A stretch of DNA of 64,000 bases from Pseudomonas monteilii NBRC 103158 = DSM 14164. GTDB taxonomy: Bacteria > Pseudomonadota > Gammaproteobacteria > Pseudomonadales > Pseudomonadaceae. Under the pieces are notes generated by a model that was not told where the DNA came from, did no database searches, and was given only the letters and a program-made list of their open reading frames with translations. A program made the translations under genes and the position numbers. The DNA is taken from contig NZ_BBIS01000030.1 in the NCBI RefSeq assembly GCF_000730605.1, positions 62,001 to 126,000 on the forward strand, read 5' to 3'. Shown here in pieces: positions 1 to 9,000 of this stretch (its first letter is position 1; each line of letters opens with the position of its first letter).

Positions 1-247
1 GGTCCAGGCGGTAGCGGTAGGTACGCCGCTCCAGACGTGGCAGCCAGGCGGCACGTTCGGCTGCGGGCAGGCGGTCGAGGATGGCGACCGACGTCGCCAC
101 ATCCTGTTCCAGGGTGCTGAGCATCATCGAGCGGCTGCTGATGTAGCGCTCGTAGGCCTGCAAGCCAAACGACAGGCTGTACGCCAGCACCAGACCGGTG
201 AAGAAGATCAGCGCCAGGCGCGATGCCAGGGTGCGCGGCCATTTCAT
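1..247 (-). CDS. Sensor histidine kinase, N-terminal part only
   Basis: The window edge cuts this gene; only about the first 82 codons are present. The start overlaps the response-regulator stop in an ATGA arrangement, so the two are cotranscribed. The N-terminus MKWPRTLASRLALIFFTG followed by a hydrophobic stretch (about residues 8-30) is a typical first membrane helix of a two-component kinase, and the residues after it begin a periplasmic sensor loop. The catalytic HisKA and ATPase parts lie outside the window, so the kinase call rests on gene pairing and the membrane start. Its signal cannot be read from this fragment; the divergent thioredoxin gene hints at redox or metal stress, which is inference. 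Confidence 0.75.
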   Translation of the reverse strand, partial: MKWPRTLASRLALIFFTGLVLAYSLSFGLQAYERYISSRSMMLSTLEQDVATSVAILDRLPAAERAAWLPRLERRTYRYRLD

Positions 248-984
248 GACGGTGACTCGAGCAGTTGCACGGGCAACGAGAACACATAGCCCTCGCTGCG
301 CACGGTCTTGATGCAGTTGGGCTCGCGGGCGTCGTCGCCCAGGCGCTGGCGCAGGCGGCTGACCAGCAGGTCGATGGAGCGGTCGAAGATGTCGGCCTCG
401 CGGCCTTGGGTCAGGTTGAGCAGCTGTTCGCGGCTGAGTACCCGCTGTGGGTGGTCGAGAAACACCCGCAGCAGGCGGTACTCGGCGCCGCTAAGGGCCA
501 CCAGGGTGCCTTCGCTGTCGAGCAGGTGGCGCGCGGTGGTGTCCAGGCGCCACTGGCCGAAACCCAGCAGGCGGCTGCTTTCACTGATGGTGAGGTTGGG
601 CGGCAGCATGCGCGTGCGGCGCAGCACGGCGTTGATGCGGGCGAGCAGTTCGCGGGCGGAGAACGGTTTGGTCAGGTAGTCGTCGGCGCCCATTTCCAGG
701 CCGATGATGCGGTCGGTTTCGTCGTTGCGTGCGGTGAGCATTAATACCGGGGTGTTGCGGTGCTTGCCGGCGCGCAACTCGCGGCACAGCAGCAGCCCGT
801 CGTCGCCGGGCATCATGATGTCGAGCACGATCAGGTCGACGCTGTTGGCTTCCAGAAAGGCGCGCATCTGCCGGCCGTCGGCAACGATGCTGGTGCGCAG
901 GCCGTTCTTCTTCAGGTAGTTGCCGACCAGTTCGCGGATCTCGCGGTCGTCGTCGACGATCAGGATGTGATCGACGTGTTCCAT
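244..984 (-). CDS. OmpR-family response regulator
   Basis: A 246-residue two-component response regulator. The receiver domain (about 5-120) has the acidic pocket D11-D13, phospho-acceptor D55 in VLDIMMPG, the T in LMLTAR and the conserved K of YLTKPF. The C-terminal winged-helix DNA-binding domain (about 140-240) shows the OmpR hallmark RSIDLLVSRLRQRLGDD and a final VRSEGYVF hairpin. It sits upstream of, and overlaps, the kinase gene. It is divergent from a DUF2790 gene and a thioredoxin-like gene, with 220 bp between them carrying half-site repeats. P. aeruginosa has a regulator pair (DsbRS) divergent from dsb genes and linked to copper; equivalence here is only a suggestion from layout. 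Confidence 0.93.
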   Translation of the reverse strand: MEHVDHILIVDDDREIRELVGNYLKKNGLRTSIVADGRQMRAFLEANSVDLIVLDIMMPGDDGLLLCRELRAGKHRNTPVLMLTARNDETDRIIGLEMGADDYLTKPFSARELLARINAVLRRTRMLPPNLTISESSRLLGFGQWRLDTTARHLLDSEGTLVALSGAEYRLLRVFLDHPQRVLSREQLLNLTQGREADIFDRSIDLLVSRLRQRLGDDAREPNCIKTVRSEGYVFSLPVQLLESPS

Positions 985-1054
985 GCGCAGCGTTCCTGTG
1001 TAAAGGGGGGTGGGCGCAGTGTACCGAGCGCGTTCGCGCTTGCCTGCCGGGTTT

Positions 1055-1089
1055 TGTATTGCAGTGTATCTGGCACTGGTAGAGATACA
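1055..1089. promoter_or_regulatory. Putative response-regulator operator
   Basis: In the divergent gap between the regulator and the DUF2790 gene, TGTAT occurs at 1055 and again at 1065, exactly 10 bp apart, as OmpR-type direct half-sites often are. TGTATCT (1065-1071) also forms a perfect inverted repeat with AGATACA (1083-1089). The position suits control of the rightward DUF2790/thioredoxin unit or autoregulation. No binding evidence exists; this is pattern only. Confidence 0.4.
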
Positions 1090-1204
1090 GCAGGACGCAC
1101 ATCACAGCCTCGGGCGACACATACGGGATACCTGGCAGGCGTGAAATGGCTCTCGACCGGGAAGCACAACTTCCCACACCCAAGTGTTACTCAGGAGAGA
1201 TGCC

Positions 1205-1480
1205 ATGAACGTCAAGACCTTCGCCAGCGCCAGCCTGTTCGCCGTGCTCAGCTTCGGCGCTATCGCCGCCCAGGCCGCCACCGCGCCCATGGGCGATGCC
1301 GGTGCCATGCAGTACCGCTACGGTGACCACCTGGATGTGAAAAAAGTGCTGTCGGTGCAGGATGACCAGAGCAACGCCTGCGGCCTGGTGAACACCCGCA
1401 TGGACTACCTCGACTCCAAGGGCCAGCAGCAAAGCGTGCAGTACCGCACCTACGCCACCGGCGGTTGCCATGAGAATTGA
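1205..1480 (+). CDS. DUF2790 small periplasmic protein
   Basis: A 91-residue exported protein with a clear signal peptide (about residues 1-24, ending AIAAQA). The mature part, with YGDHLDVKKVLSV, a CGLVNTRMDYLDS segment and VQYRTYATGGC, matches the Pseudomonas-restricted DUF2790 family of unknown function. Members are often found near metal- or stress-responsive two-component genes. The start is chosen at 1205 because AGGAGA lies 7 bases upstream; an upstream in-frame ATG at 1184 has no such support. Two cysteines in the mature protein could form a disulfide. It overlaps the following thioredoxin gene by 11 bases, implying translational coupling. Confidence 0.82.
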   Translation: MNVKTFASASLFAVLSFGAIAAQAATAPMGDAGAMQYRYGDHLDVKKVLSVQDDQSNACGLVNTRMDYLDSKGQQQSVQYRTYATGGCHEN

Positions 1481-2006
1481 TCGCCGCCTGATGCTGAAGG
1501 TGGGGGGGATTGCCCTGGCACTGACGGGGCTTGGCCTGGCCGGGCACCTGATGGCCCGCGACAGCTACGGTGCGATGCCGTCGCTGGCGGGGGCCAGCCA
1601 GTGGATCAACTCGACACCGCTGGATGGGCCGGCGCTCAAGGGCAAGGTGGTGCTGGTGGACTTCTGGACCTGGGACTGCATCAACTGCCAGCGCAGCCTG
1701 CCGCATGTGAACGACTGGGCGCGGCGCTATGCCGACCAGGGGCTGGTGGTGGTGGGGGTGCATACGCCGGAGTACGACTACGAGCATGATGTGGGCACCT
1801 TGCGGGACAAGGTGGCCGGGCTGGGGATCGGTTATCCGGTGGCGGTGGACAACGATTACAAGGTGTGGAATGCCTGGGGCAACCAGTTCTGGCCGGCGCA
1901 TTACTTTATCGACCGCAAGGGGCAGGTGCGGCATGTGCACTTTGGCGAAGGGGATTATGGGGGGCAGGAGCAGGTGATACAGGCTTTGCTGGATGAGAAA
2001 GGGTGA
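1470..2006 (+). CDS. Membrane-anchored thioredoxin-like protein (DipZ/TlpA type)
   Basis: A 178-residue protein with a hydrophobic N-terminal anchor or twin-arginine-like start (MRIDRRLMLKVGG, hydrophobic to about residue 28), then a thioredoxin fold. The active site reads WTWDCINCQRSLP; the CINC dithiol and surrounding residues are characteristic of the thioredoxin domain found in DipZ-like proteins. The later WPAHYFIDRKGQVRH holds the cis-proline region. It probably acts in the periplasm as a disulfide reductase or oxidase for exported substrates. It is coupled to the DUF2790 gene and divergent from a two-component system, so it may be part of that regulon. Confidence 0.85.
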   Translation: MRIDRRLMLKVGGIALALTGLGLAGHLMARDSYGAMPSLAGASQWINSTPLDGPALKGKVVLVDFWTWDCINCQRSLPHVNDWARRYADQGLVVVGVHTPEYDYEHDVGTLRDKVAGLGIGYPVAVDNDYKVWNAWGNQFWPAHYFIDRKGQVRHVHFGEGDYGGQEQVIQALLDEKG

Positions 2007-2023
2007 CTGGCCTGTGCCGGCCT

Positions 2024-2045
2024 CTTCGCGGGCAAGCCCGCGAAG
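2024..2045. repeat. REP-type palindrome, convergent gene end
   Basis: CTTCGCGGGC-AA-GCCCGCGAAG is a perfect 10-bp stem with a 2-base loop, the core of the P. putida REP element. It lies between the thioredoxin stop and the aroE-like stop and may serve as a bidirectional terminator. No U-tract follows on either strand. Confidence 0.8.
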
Positions 2046-2062
2046 CAGCCCACACCGATCAC

Positions 2063-2911
2063 TCAGGAAAAACTGGCAAAGTGCGCCTGCATCCGCGCCG
2101 CATCCGCCTGGCGCCCGCTGAACAGCTCGAACGCCTTCACCGCCTGGAACACCGCCATGTTGCTGCCATCCAGCGTGCGGCAACCCAGCGCCCGGGCCGC
2201 GCGCAGCAGTTCGGTCTCCAGCGGGAAGTAGATGATCTCCGCCATCCACAAGCGCGCATGCAGCAGCTCGACCGGCAGTGGCGTACCCGGCAGTTTGGCC
2301 ATGCCCACTGGCGTGGTATTGACCAGTCCGTCTGCCTCGGCCAAAGCCGTGGCCAGGTCGCTGCCAACCACGGCGCGCCCTGCGCCGAAATGGGCATTCA
2401 GGTTGTCCACCAGTGCCTGCGCACGGGCCGCGTCCACTTCGAACAGTACCAGCCGCTCGACCCCTTCACCCAGCAGGGCATGGGCCACCGCCGAACCGGC
2501 GCCGCCGGCACCCATCTGCACCACCTGGCGGCGTGCCACGTCGGGCAGGCCACGGCGCAAGCCTTCGGCAAAGCCCAGGCAGTCGGTGTTATGGCCGACC
2601 CGTTTGCCGTCCTTGAGCACCACGGTGTTCACCGCGCCGATGCCACGGGCTTCGTCCGACAGCTCGTCGAGCAGCGGCAGAACCGCCTGTTTGAACGGGT
2701 AGGTGATGTTGAGCCCGGTGAAGCCGGTGTGCTGCGCGGCGTCGAGCAGGCCGGGCAGGGCACTGTCGTCCAGCTGCAGCTGGTCGGCGTCGATCAGCCG
2801 GTACAAATAGCGTAAAGCCTGGGCATCCCCTTCGTGTTCGTGCAGGGCAGGGGTACGCGACAGCTGGATGCCACGGCCGATGAGGCCGGCGAGGATGGCG
2901 TGCTGGCTCAT
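2063..2911 (-). CDS. Shikimate/quinate dehydrogenase-like protein (AroE paralogue)
   Basis: A 282-residue member of the AroE family. Substrate-domain motifs are LSRTPALHEHE (in place of the usual SKSPxxHN), NITYPFKQ with the catalytic lysine, AVNTVV and GHNTDCLGF. The nucleotide loop is GAGGAGSAV. After the second strand of the Rossmann domain the sequence reads FEVDAARA instead of the NRT of NADP-dependent AroE; an acidic residue here is typical of NAD-preferring quinate/shikimate dehydrogenases. Together with a type II dehydroquinase immediately upstream (4-bp overlap), this suggests a catabolic or accessory pair, not the biosynthetic enzyme. The cofactor preference is inferred from one motif. 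Confidence 0.88.
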   Translation of the reverse strand: MSQHAILAGLIGRGIQLSRTPALHEHEGDAQALRYLYRLIDADQLQLDDSALPGLLDAAQHTGFTGLNITYPFKQAVLPLLDELSDEARGIGAVNTVVLKDGKRVGHNTDCLGFAEGLRRGLPDVARRQVVQMGAGGAGSAVAHALLGEGVERLVLFEVDAARAQALVDNLNAHFGAGRAVVGSDLATALAEADGLVNTTPVGMAKLPGTPLPVELLHARLWMAEIIYFPLETELLRAARALGCRTLDGSNMAVFQAVKAFELFSGRQADAARMQAHFASFS

Positions 2912-3357
2912 GCCGTGCGCTCCTGGAACAGTTCGGCGAAGTGGCTGAGGGCCATGCGGTAGCCATGGCTGCCCAGGCCGCAGATGACACCGACGGCGAT
3001 GGACGATACGAACGACAGGTGACGGAACGGCTCGCGCTTGTGCACGTTGGACAAGTGCACTTCGATGACCGGCAGTTCGCTGGCCACCAGGGCGTCGCGG
3101 ATGGCCACCGAGGTGTGGGTCCAGGCGCCGGGGTTGATCACGATACCGGCGCAGCGGTTGCGGGCGGCGTGAATCCAGTCGATCAGTTCGCCTTCGTGGT
3201 TGGTTTGCCGGAATTCGAGTTCCAGGCCGTGGGCATGGGCAGTATCGGCACAGCTTTGCGCCAGGTCCGCAAGGGTTTCGTGGCCATATTGGGCAGGCTC
3301 GCGGGTGCCCAGCATGTTCAGGTTAGGGCCGTTGAGCACAAGAATAAGAGGCTTCAT
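2908..3357 (-). CDS. aroQ: Type II 3-dehydroquinate dehydratase
   Basis: A 149-residue type II dehydroquinase, which interconverts 3-dehydroquinate and 3-dehydroshikimate. The family start ILVLNGPNLNMLGTREP, the catalytic tyrosine in AQYGH, NPGAWTHTS and the late EVHLSNVHKREPFRH segment are all present, and the length is normal for the dodecameric type. The start is placed at the methionine just before KPLILVLNGP; one at 3366 (three residues longer) is possible, and neither has a strong ribosome site. It overlaps the downstream aroE-like gene by 4 bases. It could serve the shikimate pathway or quinate degradation. Confidence 0.93.
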   Translation of the reverse strand: MKPLILVLNGPNLNMLGTREPAQYGHETLADLAQSCADTAHAHGLELEFRQTNHEGELIDWIHAARNRCAGIVINPGAWTHTSVAIRDALVASELPVIEVHLSNVHKREPFRHLSFVSSIAVGVICGLGSHGYRMALSHFAELFQERTA

Positions 3358-3475
3358 GACGGGCATCGCTTTGTTGTTGTTGGATGCGCGTAGTTTTGTA
3401 CTGACTGGTTAGTTCCGTCAATTGGACGAGGCCGCCGCACCGGGAAAGTGGGCGATTATCGAACGCAGCCAAACC

Positions 3476-3489
3476 TTACAAAATTGTAA
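3476..3489. promoter_or_regulatory. CusR/CopR/CzcR-like operator upstream of efflux operon
   Basis: TTACAA-AA-TTGTAA is a perfect inverted repeat with a 2-base spacer, 74 bases before the efflux operon start. The geometry is that of the boxes bound by CusR/CopR/CzcR-type metal response regulators (for example TGACAANNTTGTCA for CusR). The regulator that uses it is not identified in this window. Confidence 0.6.
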
Positions 3490-3562
3490 TGCTCCCGACA
3501 CCGCCCCGATAAGCACGGTTTTTTACAGTCCCTCGCCTATACGCGTCGACGAGGACTTGTTC

Positions 3563-4816
3563 GTGCCCAACCCCCGCAAGATCGCCTTGCTCTACCTGTT
3601 GCTGGCCAGCGCCACCAGCGCCCAGGCCAGCCAGAGCCTGAGCCTGCCCCAGGCGCTTGCCGCCGCCTTTGCCCAGAACCCGGAACTGGCCGCCGCCGGC
3701 CGCGAAGTCGGCATTGCCGACGGCGAGCGGCGCCAGGCAGGGTTGATCCCCAACCCTGAGTTGTCCTGGGAGGTCGAGGACACTCGCCGCGACACCAGCA
3801 CCACCACCGTCACCCTCAGCCAGCCGCTGGAACTGGGCGGCAAACGCGGCGCACGTATCGCAGTGGCCGGTGCCGGCCAGGCCATTGCCCAACTCGACCT
3901 GGAGCGCCAGCGCAATGGCCTGCGGGCTGATGTGGTGCAGGCCTTCCATGCCGCCTTGCGGGCGCAGACCGCGCTGGAACTGGCGCAGCAGTCGCAGGCA
4001 TTGACCGAGCGCGGGCTGCGGGTGGTTCGGGGGCGGGTCACCGCTGGCCAGTCATCACCCGTAGAGGCCACCCGTGCTCAGGTGCAACTGGCCCAGGCCC
4101 AGGCCGAAGTGCGGCGTGCGCAAACTCAGCGCGGCGTGGCCTACCAGGCCTTGGCACGCCTGACCGGCAGCCCGTTGGCAGGTTTCGACCACTTGCAGGC
4201 CGCCAACCTTTCACCTGGCGTTGCGCCCAGGGCCGACACCTTGCTCGACCGTGTCGAGCAAACGGTCGAATGGCGCCTGGCCGCCGCCCAGGTCGAGCGT
4301 GGTGAAGCCTCCTTGGGATCGGAAAAGGCCCAGCGCATCCCCAACCTCACCGTCAGCCTCGGTAGCCAGTACAGCCGCGAGGACCGCGAACGCGTCAACG
4401 TGGTCGGTCTGTCGATGCCCTTGCCATTGTTCGACCGCAACCAGGGCAACGTGATGTCAGCCGCGCGCCGTGCCGACCAGGCGCGTGACCTGCGTAACGC
4501 CGTGGAGCTGCGCCTGCGCAGTGACACCCGCAGCGCTGTCAGCCAGTGGCACACGGCGATGCAGGAGGTGGACGCCTACGACCGCACCATTCTGCCGGCT
4601 GCGCAGCAGGCCGTGGACACCGCCACCCGTGGCTTCGAGATGGGCAAGTTCGCCTTCCTCGATGTGCTTGACGCCCAGCGCACGCTGATCGAGGCACGCG
4701 GGCTGTACCTCGAAGCGCTGGCCTCGGCGACCGATGCACGGGCGCAGGTCGAGCGGATCTATGGCGACCTCGATGGCCTGAGCACCCCCTTGAACAGCAG
4801 GAGCAACAATGACTAA
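3563..4816 (+). CDS. czcC: CzcC-type outer-membrane efflux protein
   Basis: A 417-residue TolC-like outer-membrane factor of a heavy-metal RND pump. It has a signal peptide ending ATSAQA, then two outer-membrane-efflux repeats. Marker segments include LSLPQALAAAFAQNPEL, QPLELGGKRGARI and, near the end, GKFAFLDVLDAQRTLIEAR. The start is taken as GTG at 3563 because GAGGA lies 7 bases upstream and it gives a normal signal sequence. It is first of three genes and overlaps the membrane-fusion gene by 8 bases. It should form the exit duct through the outer membrane. Confidence 0.92.
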   Translation: MPNPRKIALLYLLLASATSAQASQSLSLPQALAAAFAQNPELAAAGREVGIADGERRQAGLIPNPELSWEVEDTRRDTSTTTVTLSQPLELGGKRGARIAVAGAGQAIAQLDLERQRNGLRADVVQAFHAALRAQTALELAQQSQALTERGLRVVRGRVTAGQSSPVEATRAQVQLAQAQAEVRRAQTQRGVAYQALARLTGSPLAGFDHLQAANLSPGVAPRADTLLDRVEQTVEWRLAAAQVERGEASLGSEKAQRIPNLTVSLGSQYSREDRERVNVVGLSMPLPLFDRNQGNVMSAARRADQARDLRNAVELRLRSDTRSAVSQWHTAMQEVDAYDRTILPAAQQAVDTATRGFEMGKFAFLDVLDAQRTLIEARGLYLEALASATDARAQVERIYGDLDGLSTPLNSRSNND

Positions 4817-6023
4817 CCCACGCAAGATAGCCCTTCTGGTTGCCGCCATGGCCGCGCTCGGCCTGGGTGGCCTGGCCTGGACCGGCAACCTCGGCCCGGC
4901 GTCGAAAACAGAAGCCCGGCACGATGACCACGGCGAAGACGGCCACGGCCATGGCACCGAGAAAGCCGCCGAAGGCCACGAAGAGGAGGGCCACGGCGAA
5001 GAAGAGGGCCAGTTGCACCTGTCCATCGCCCAGATCGAGGCCGCCGGTGTGCAGTTGGCTACCGCCGGCCCTCGGGCACTGGGTACCGCTATCGGTTTTC
5101 CGGGGGAGATTCGCTTCGACGAAGACCGTACGGCTCACGTGGTGCCGCGTGTACCCGGCGTGGTCGAGGCGGTGCAAGCTGAGCTGGGCCAGGCGGTCAA
5201 GCGCGGTCAGGTATTGGCGGTGATCGCCAGCCAGCAGATTTCAGACCTGCGCAGCGAGCAACAGGCCGCCCAGCGCCGGCTGGAACTGGCGCGCCTGACC
5301 TTCCAGCGCGAACAGCAGCTGTGGCAGGAACGCATCAGTGCCGAACAGGATTACCTGCAGGCACGCCAGGCGTTGCAGGAGGCCGAGATCGCCTTGGCTA
5401 ACGCCCGGCAGAAGGTCGCCGCCGTGGGCCCGGCTGGCGCTGGCAACCGCTATGAGCTGCGCGCCCCCTTCGATGCGGTGGTGGTGGAAAAGCACCTGAC
5501 CGTGGGTGAAGTGGTCGACGAGACCAGCAATGCGTTCACGTTGTCTGACCTGAGCCGGGTGTGGGCTACCTTCGCCGTGGCCCCGCGTGACCTGGACAAG
5601 GTGATGACCGGCCGTGATGTCACGGTCAGCGCACCGGACCTGGGCGCCCAGGTCGAGGGCAAGGTCAACTACGTTGGCAGCCTGCTTGGCGAGCAGAACC
5701 GTGCCGCCACCGTGCGTGCCACCTTGGCCAACCCCAACGGCGCCTGGCGCCCCGGGCTGTTCGTCAATGTGGCTGTCAGCGTCGAGCGCTTCAATGCCGC
5801 TGTCGCGGTGCCGGAAAACGCCCTGCAAACCTGGGAAGAGCAAACCGTCGTGTTTGCCCGCACTGAAGAGGGTTTCGAGGCTCGGCCAGTGAAAACCGGC
5901 CGCCGCGATGCTGGCCAGGTAGAAATCACTGACGGTCTTGCCGCCGGTACCCAGGTGGCCGCCGCCGGCAGCTTTGTCCTCAAGTCGGAACTGGGCAAAG
6001 GCTCGGCCGAGCACAGCCATTGA
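4809..6023 (+). CDS. czcB: CzcB-type periplasmic adaptor of metal efflux pump
   Basis: A 404-residue membrane-fusion protein. After an N-terminal helix (about 5-25) comes a His/Asp/Glu-rich stretch (about 35-65, with HDDHGEDGHGHG and GHEEEGHGEEEG) that looks like a metal-gathering segment, as in CzcB. Next are the barrel-sandwich lipoyl halves flanking an alpha-helical hairpin (about 140-210), then beta-barrel and membrane-proximal domains. It links the inner-membrane RND pump to the outer-membrane duct. It overlaps czcC and is followed by the RND gene after 16 bases. The His-rich segment supports zinc, cobalt or cadmium over multidrug export. Confidence 0.93.
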   Translation: MTNPRKIALLVAAMAALGLGGLAWTGNLGPASKTEARHDDHGEDGHGHGTEKAAEGHEEEGHGEEEGQLHLSIAQIEAAGVQLATAGPRALGTAIGFPGEIRFDEDRTAHVVPRVPGVVEAVQAELGQAVKRGQVLAVIASQQISDLRSEQQAAQRRLELARLTFQREQQLWQERISAEQDYLQARQALQEAEIALANARQKVAAVGPAGAGNRYELRAPFDAVVVEKHLTVGEVVDETSNAFTLSDLSRVWATFAVAPRDLDKVMTGRDVTVSAPDLGAQVEGKVNYVGSLLGEQNRAATVRATLANPNGAWRPGLFVNVAVSVERFNAAVAVPENALQTWEEQTVVFARTEEGFEARPVKTGRRDAGQVEITDGLAAGTQVAAAGSFVLKSELGKGSAEHSH

Positions 6024-6039
6024 TCACGGGGACGCCTGC

Positions 6040-9000
6040 ATGTTCGAACGCCTGATCCAATTCGCCATCGAGCAGCGCCTGGTGGTGATGCTGGCCGTGG
6101 TCCTGATGGCCGCGGTGGGTATCCACAGCTACCAGAAACTGCCGATCGACGCTGTACCGGACATCACCAACGTCCAGGTGCAGATCAACACCGCCGCCCC
6201 CGGCTACTCCCCGCTGGAAACCGAGCAGCGCATTACCTTTGCCATCGAGACGGCCATGGCTGGCCTGCCAGGGCTGAAACAGACCCGCTCGCTGTCGCGC
6301 TCGGGCCTGTCGCAGGTCACGGTCATTTTCGATGACGGTACCGACCTGTTCTTCGCCCGCCAGCTGGTCAACGAGCGCCTGCAAGTGGCCCGCGAGCAGT
6401 TGCCCGAGGGCATAGAGGCGGGCATGGGGCCGATTTCCACCGGCTTGGGCGAGATTTTCCTGTGGACCGTGGAAGCCGAACAGGGCGCCCTGAAGGAGGA
6501 TGGCACGCCCTACACACCCACCGACCTGCGGGTGATCCAGGACTGGATCATCAAGCCGCAGCTGCGCAATGTGCCGGGGGTGGCCGAAGTGAACAGCATC
6601 GGCGGCCATGCCAAGCAGTACCTGATTGCACCGGAGCCCAAGCGGCTGGCGGCCTACAAGCTCACCCTCAACGACCTGATCGGCGCGCTGGAACGCAACA
6701 ACGCCAACGTGGGTGCCGGTTACATCGAGCGCAATGGCGAGCAGCTGCTGATCCGGGCGCCGGGCCAGGTGGCCTCGGCCGAAGACATCGCCAATATCGT
6801 CATATCCAGCGTGGACGGCACGCCGATCCGCGTCAGCCATGTGGCCGAGGTTGGCCTGGGTGAAGAGCTGCGTTCGGGCGCCGCCACCGAGAACGGCCGT
6901 GAAGTGGTGTTGGGCACGGTGTTCATGTTGATCGGCGAAAACAGCCGCACGGTGTCTCAGGCGGTGGCCGCCAAACTGGTCGAGATCAACCGCAACCTGC
7001 CCAAGGGCGTGGTGGCGGTGACGGTGTACGACCGCACCAACCTGGTCGAAAAAGCCATCGCCACGGTGAAGAAAAACCTGGTTGAAGGCGCCATTCTGGT
7101 CATCGCCGTGCTGTTCCTGTTCCTGGGCAATATCCGCGCTGCGCTGATCACCGCCATGGTCATCCCGCTGTCGATGCTGTTCACCTTCACCGGCATGTTC
7201 AGCAACAAGGTCAGCGCCAACCTGATGAGCCTGGGCGCGCTGGATTTCGGCATCATCGTCGATGGCGCCGTGGTGATCGTGGAAAACGCCATCCGCCGCC
7301 TGGCCCACGCCCAGCAACGCCATGGCCGCATGCTGACCCGCAGCGAGCGCTTCCATGAGGTGTTTGCCGCCGCCCGCGAAGCGCGCCGGCCGCTGATTTA
7401 CGGGCAACTGATCATCATGGTGGTTTACTTGCCGATCTTTGCCCTGACCGGGGTCGAGGGCAAGATGTTCCACCCCATGGCGTTTACCGTGGTCATGGCC
7501 CTGCTGGGTGCGATGATCCTCTCGGTTACCTTCGTGCCGGCGGCCATTGCCCTGTTCGTCACCGGCAAGGTCAAGGAGGAGGAAGGCCTGCTGATGCGCA
7601 CGGCGCGCCAGCGCTATGCCCCGGTGCTGGCCTGGGTGCTGGGCCGGCGCAAGCTGGCGTTCGCGGCGGCTGGCACTTTGGTGCTGCTTTCCGGCGTAAT
7701 GGCCAGCCGCATGGGCAGCGAGTTCATCCCCAGCCTCAGCGAGGGCGACTTTGCCTTGCAGGCCCTGCGCGTGCCGGGCACCAGCCTGTCGCAGTCGGTG
7801 GACATGCAACAGCGCCTGGAGCAGGCGATCATCGCCCAGGTGCCGGAAGTGGAGCGCGTATTTGCCCGCACCGGCACCGCCGAGATCGCCTCCGATCCGA
7901 TGCCGCCGAACATTTCCGACGCCTACGTGATGTTGCGCCCGCGCGAGCAATGGGCAGACCCGGGCAAGCCGCGTAACGAGCTGATCGCCGAAGTACAACG
8001 TGCGGCGGCCAGCGTACCGGGCAGCAACTACGAGCTGTCGCAGCCGATCCAGTTGCGTTTCAACGAACTGATTTCCGGGGTGCGCAGCGATGTGGCGGTA
8101 AAGCTGTTCGGGGACGACATGGACGTGCTCAACCGCACCGCCGCGCAAATCGCCAGCAGCCTGCAGCGCGTGCCGGGTGCGTCTGAGGTGAAGGTTGAGC
8201 AGACCACCGGCCTGCCCGTGCTGACCATCGACATCGACCGTGACAAGGCTGCCCGCCATGGCCTGAACGTGGGTGACGTGCAGGACGCCATCGCCATCGC
8301 CGTAGGGGGGCGCACGGCAGGCACGCTGTATGAAGGTGACCGCCGCTTCGACATGGTGGTGCGCCTGCCCGAAACCTTGCGTACCGATGTGGACGGGTTG
8401 GGCAGCCTGCTGATTCCGGTGCCGGCCAGTGCCACAGCCGGCGCTGCGCAGATCGGCTTTATACCGCTGTCGCAGGTGGCCACGCTGAACCTACAACTGG
8501 GGCCGAACCAGGTCAGCCGCGAGGATGGCAAGCGCGTGGTGGTGGTTAGTGCCAACGTGCGTGGGCGTGACCTGGGCTCGTTTGTCGAAGAGGCTGAACA
8601 GACGCTCATTGGCCAGGTTCAAATCCCGCCGGGCTACTGGACGCGCTGGGGTGGCCAGTTCGAGCAGCTGCAGTCGGCGGCCGAGCGCTTGCAGGTGGTG
8701 GTGCCAGTGGCTTTGCTGCTGGTCATGGCGCTGTTGCTGATGATGTTCAACAACCTCAGGGATGGCCTGCTGGTGTTCACCGGCATCCCGTTTGCCTTGA
8801 CCGGTGGAGTGCTGGCGCTGTGGTTGCGGGACATTCCGCTGTCCATCTCAGCGGGTGTGGGGTTCATTGCGCTGTCAGGCGTGGCGGTGCTCAACGGGTT
8901 GGTGATGATTGCCTTCATCCGTGGGTTGCGCGAAGAAGGGCGCACCCTGCGAGCGGCCGTGGAAGAGGGCGCGCTGACGCGCTTGCGGCCAGTCTTGATG

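Noticed and set aside
5980..8259. 759-codon open frame on the minus strand, antisense to czcA
   Set aside because: It is a shadow of the strong third-position GC bias in czcA; its translation is His/Gln/Gly-rich low-complexity text with no family, and czcA is unmistakable.
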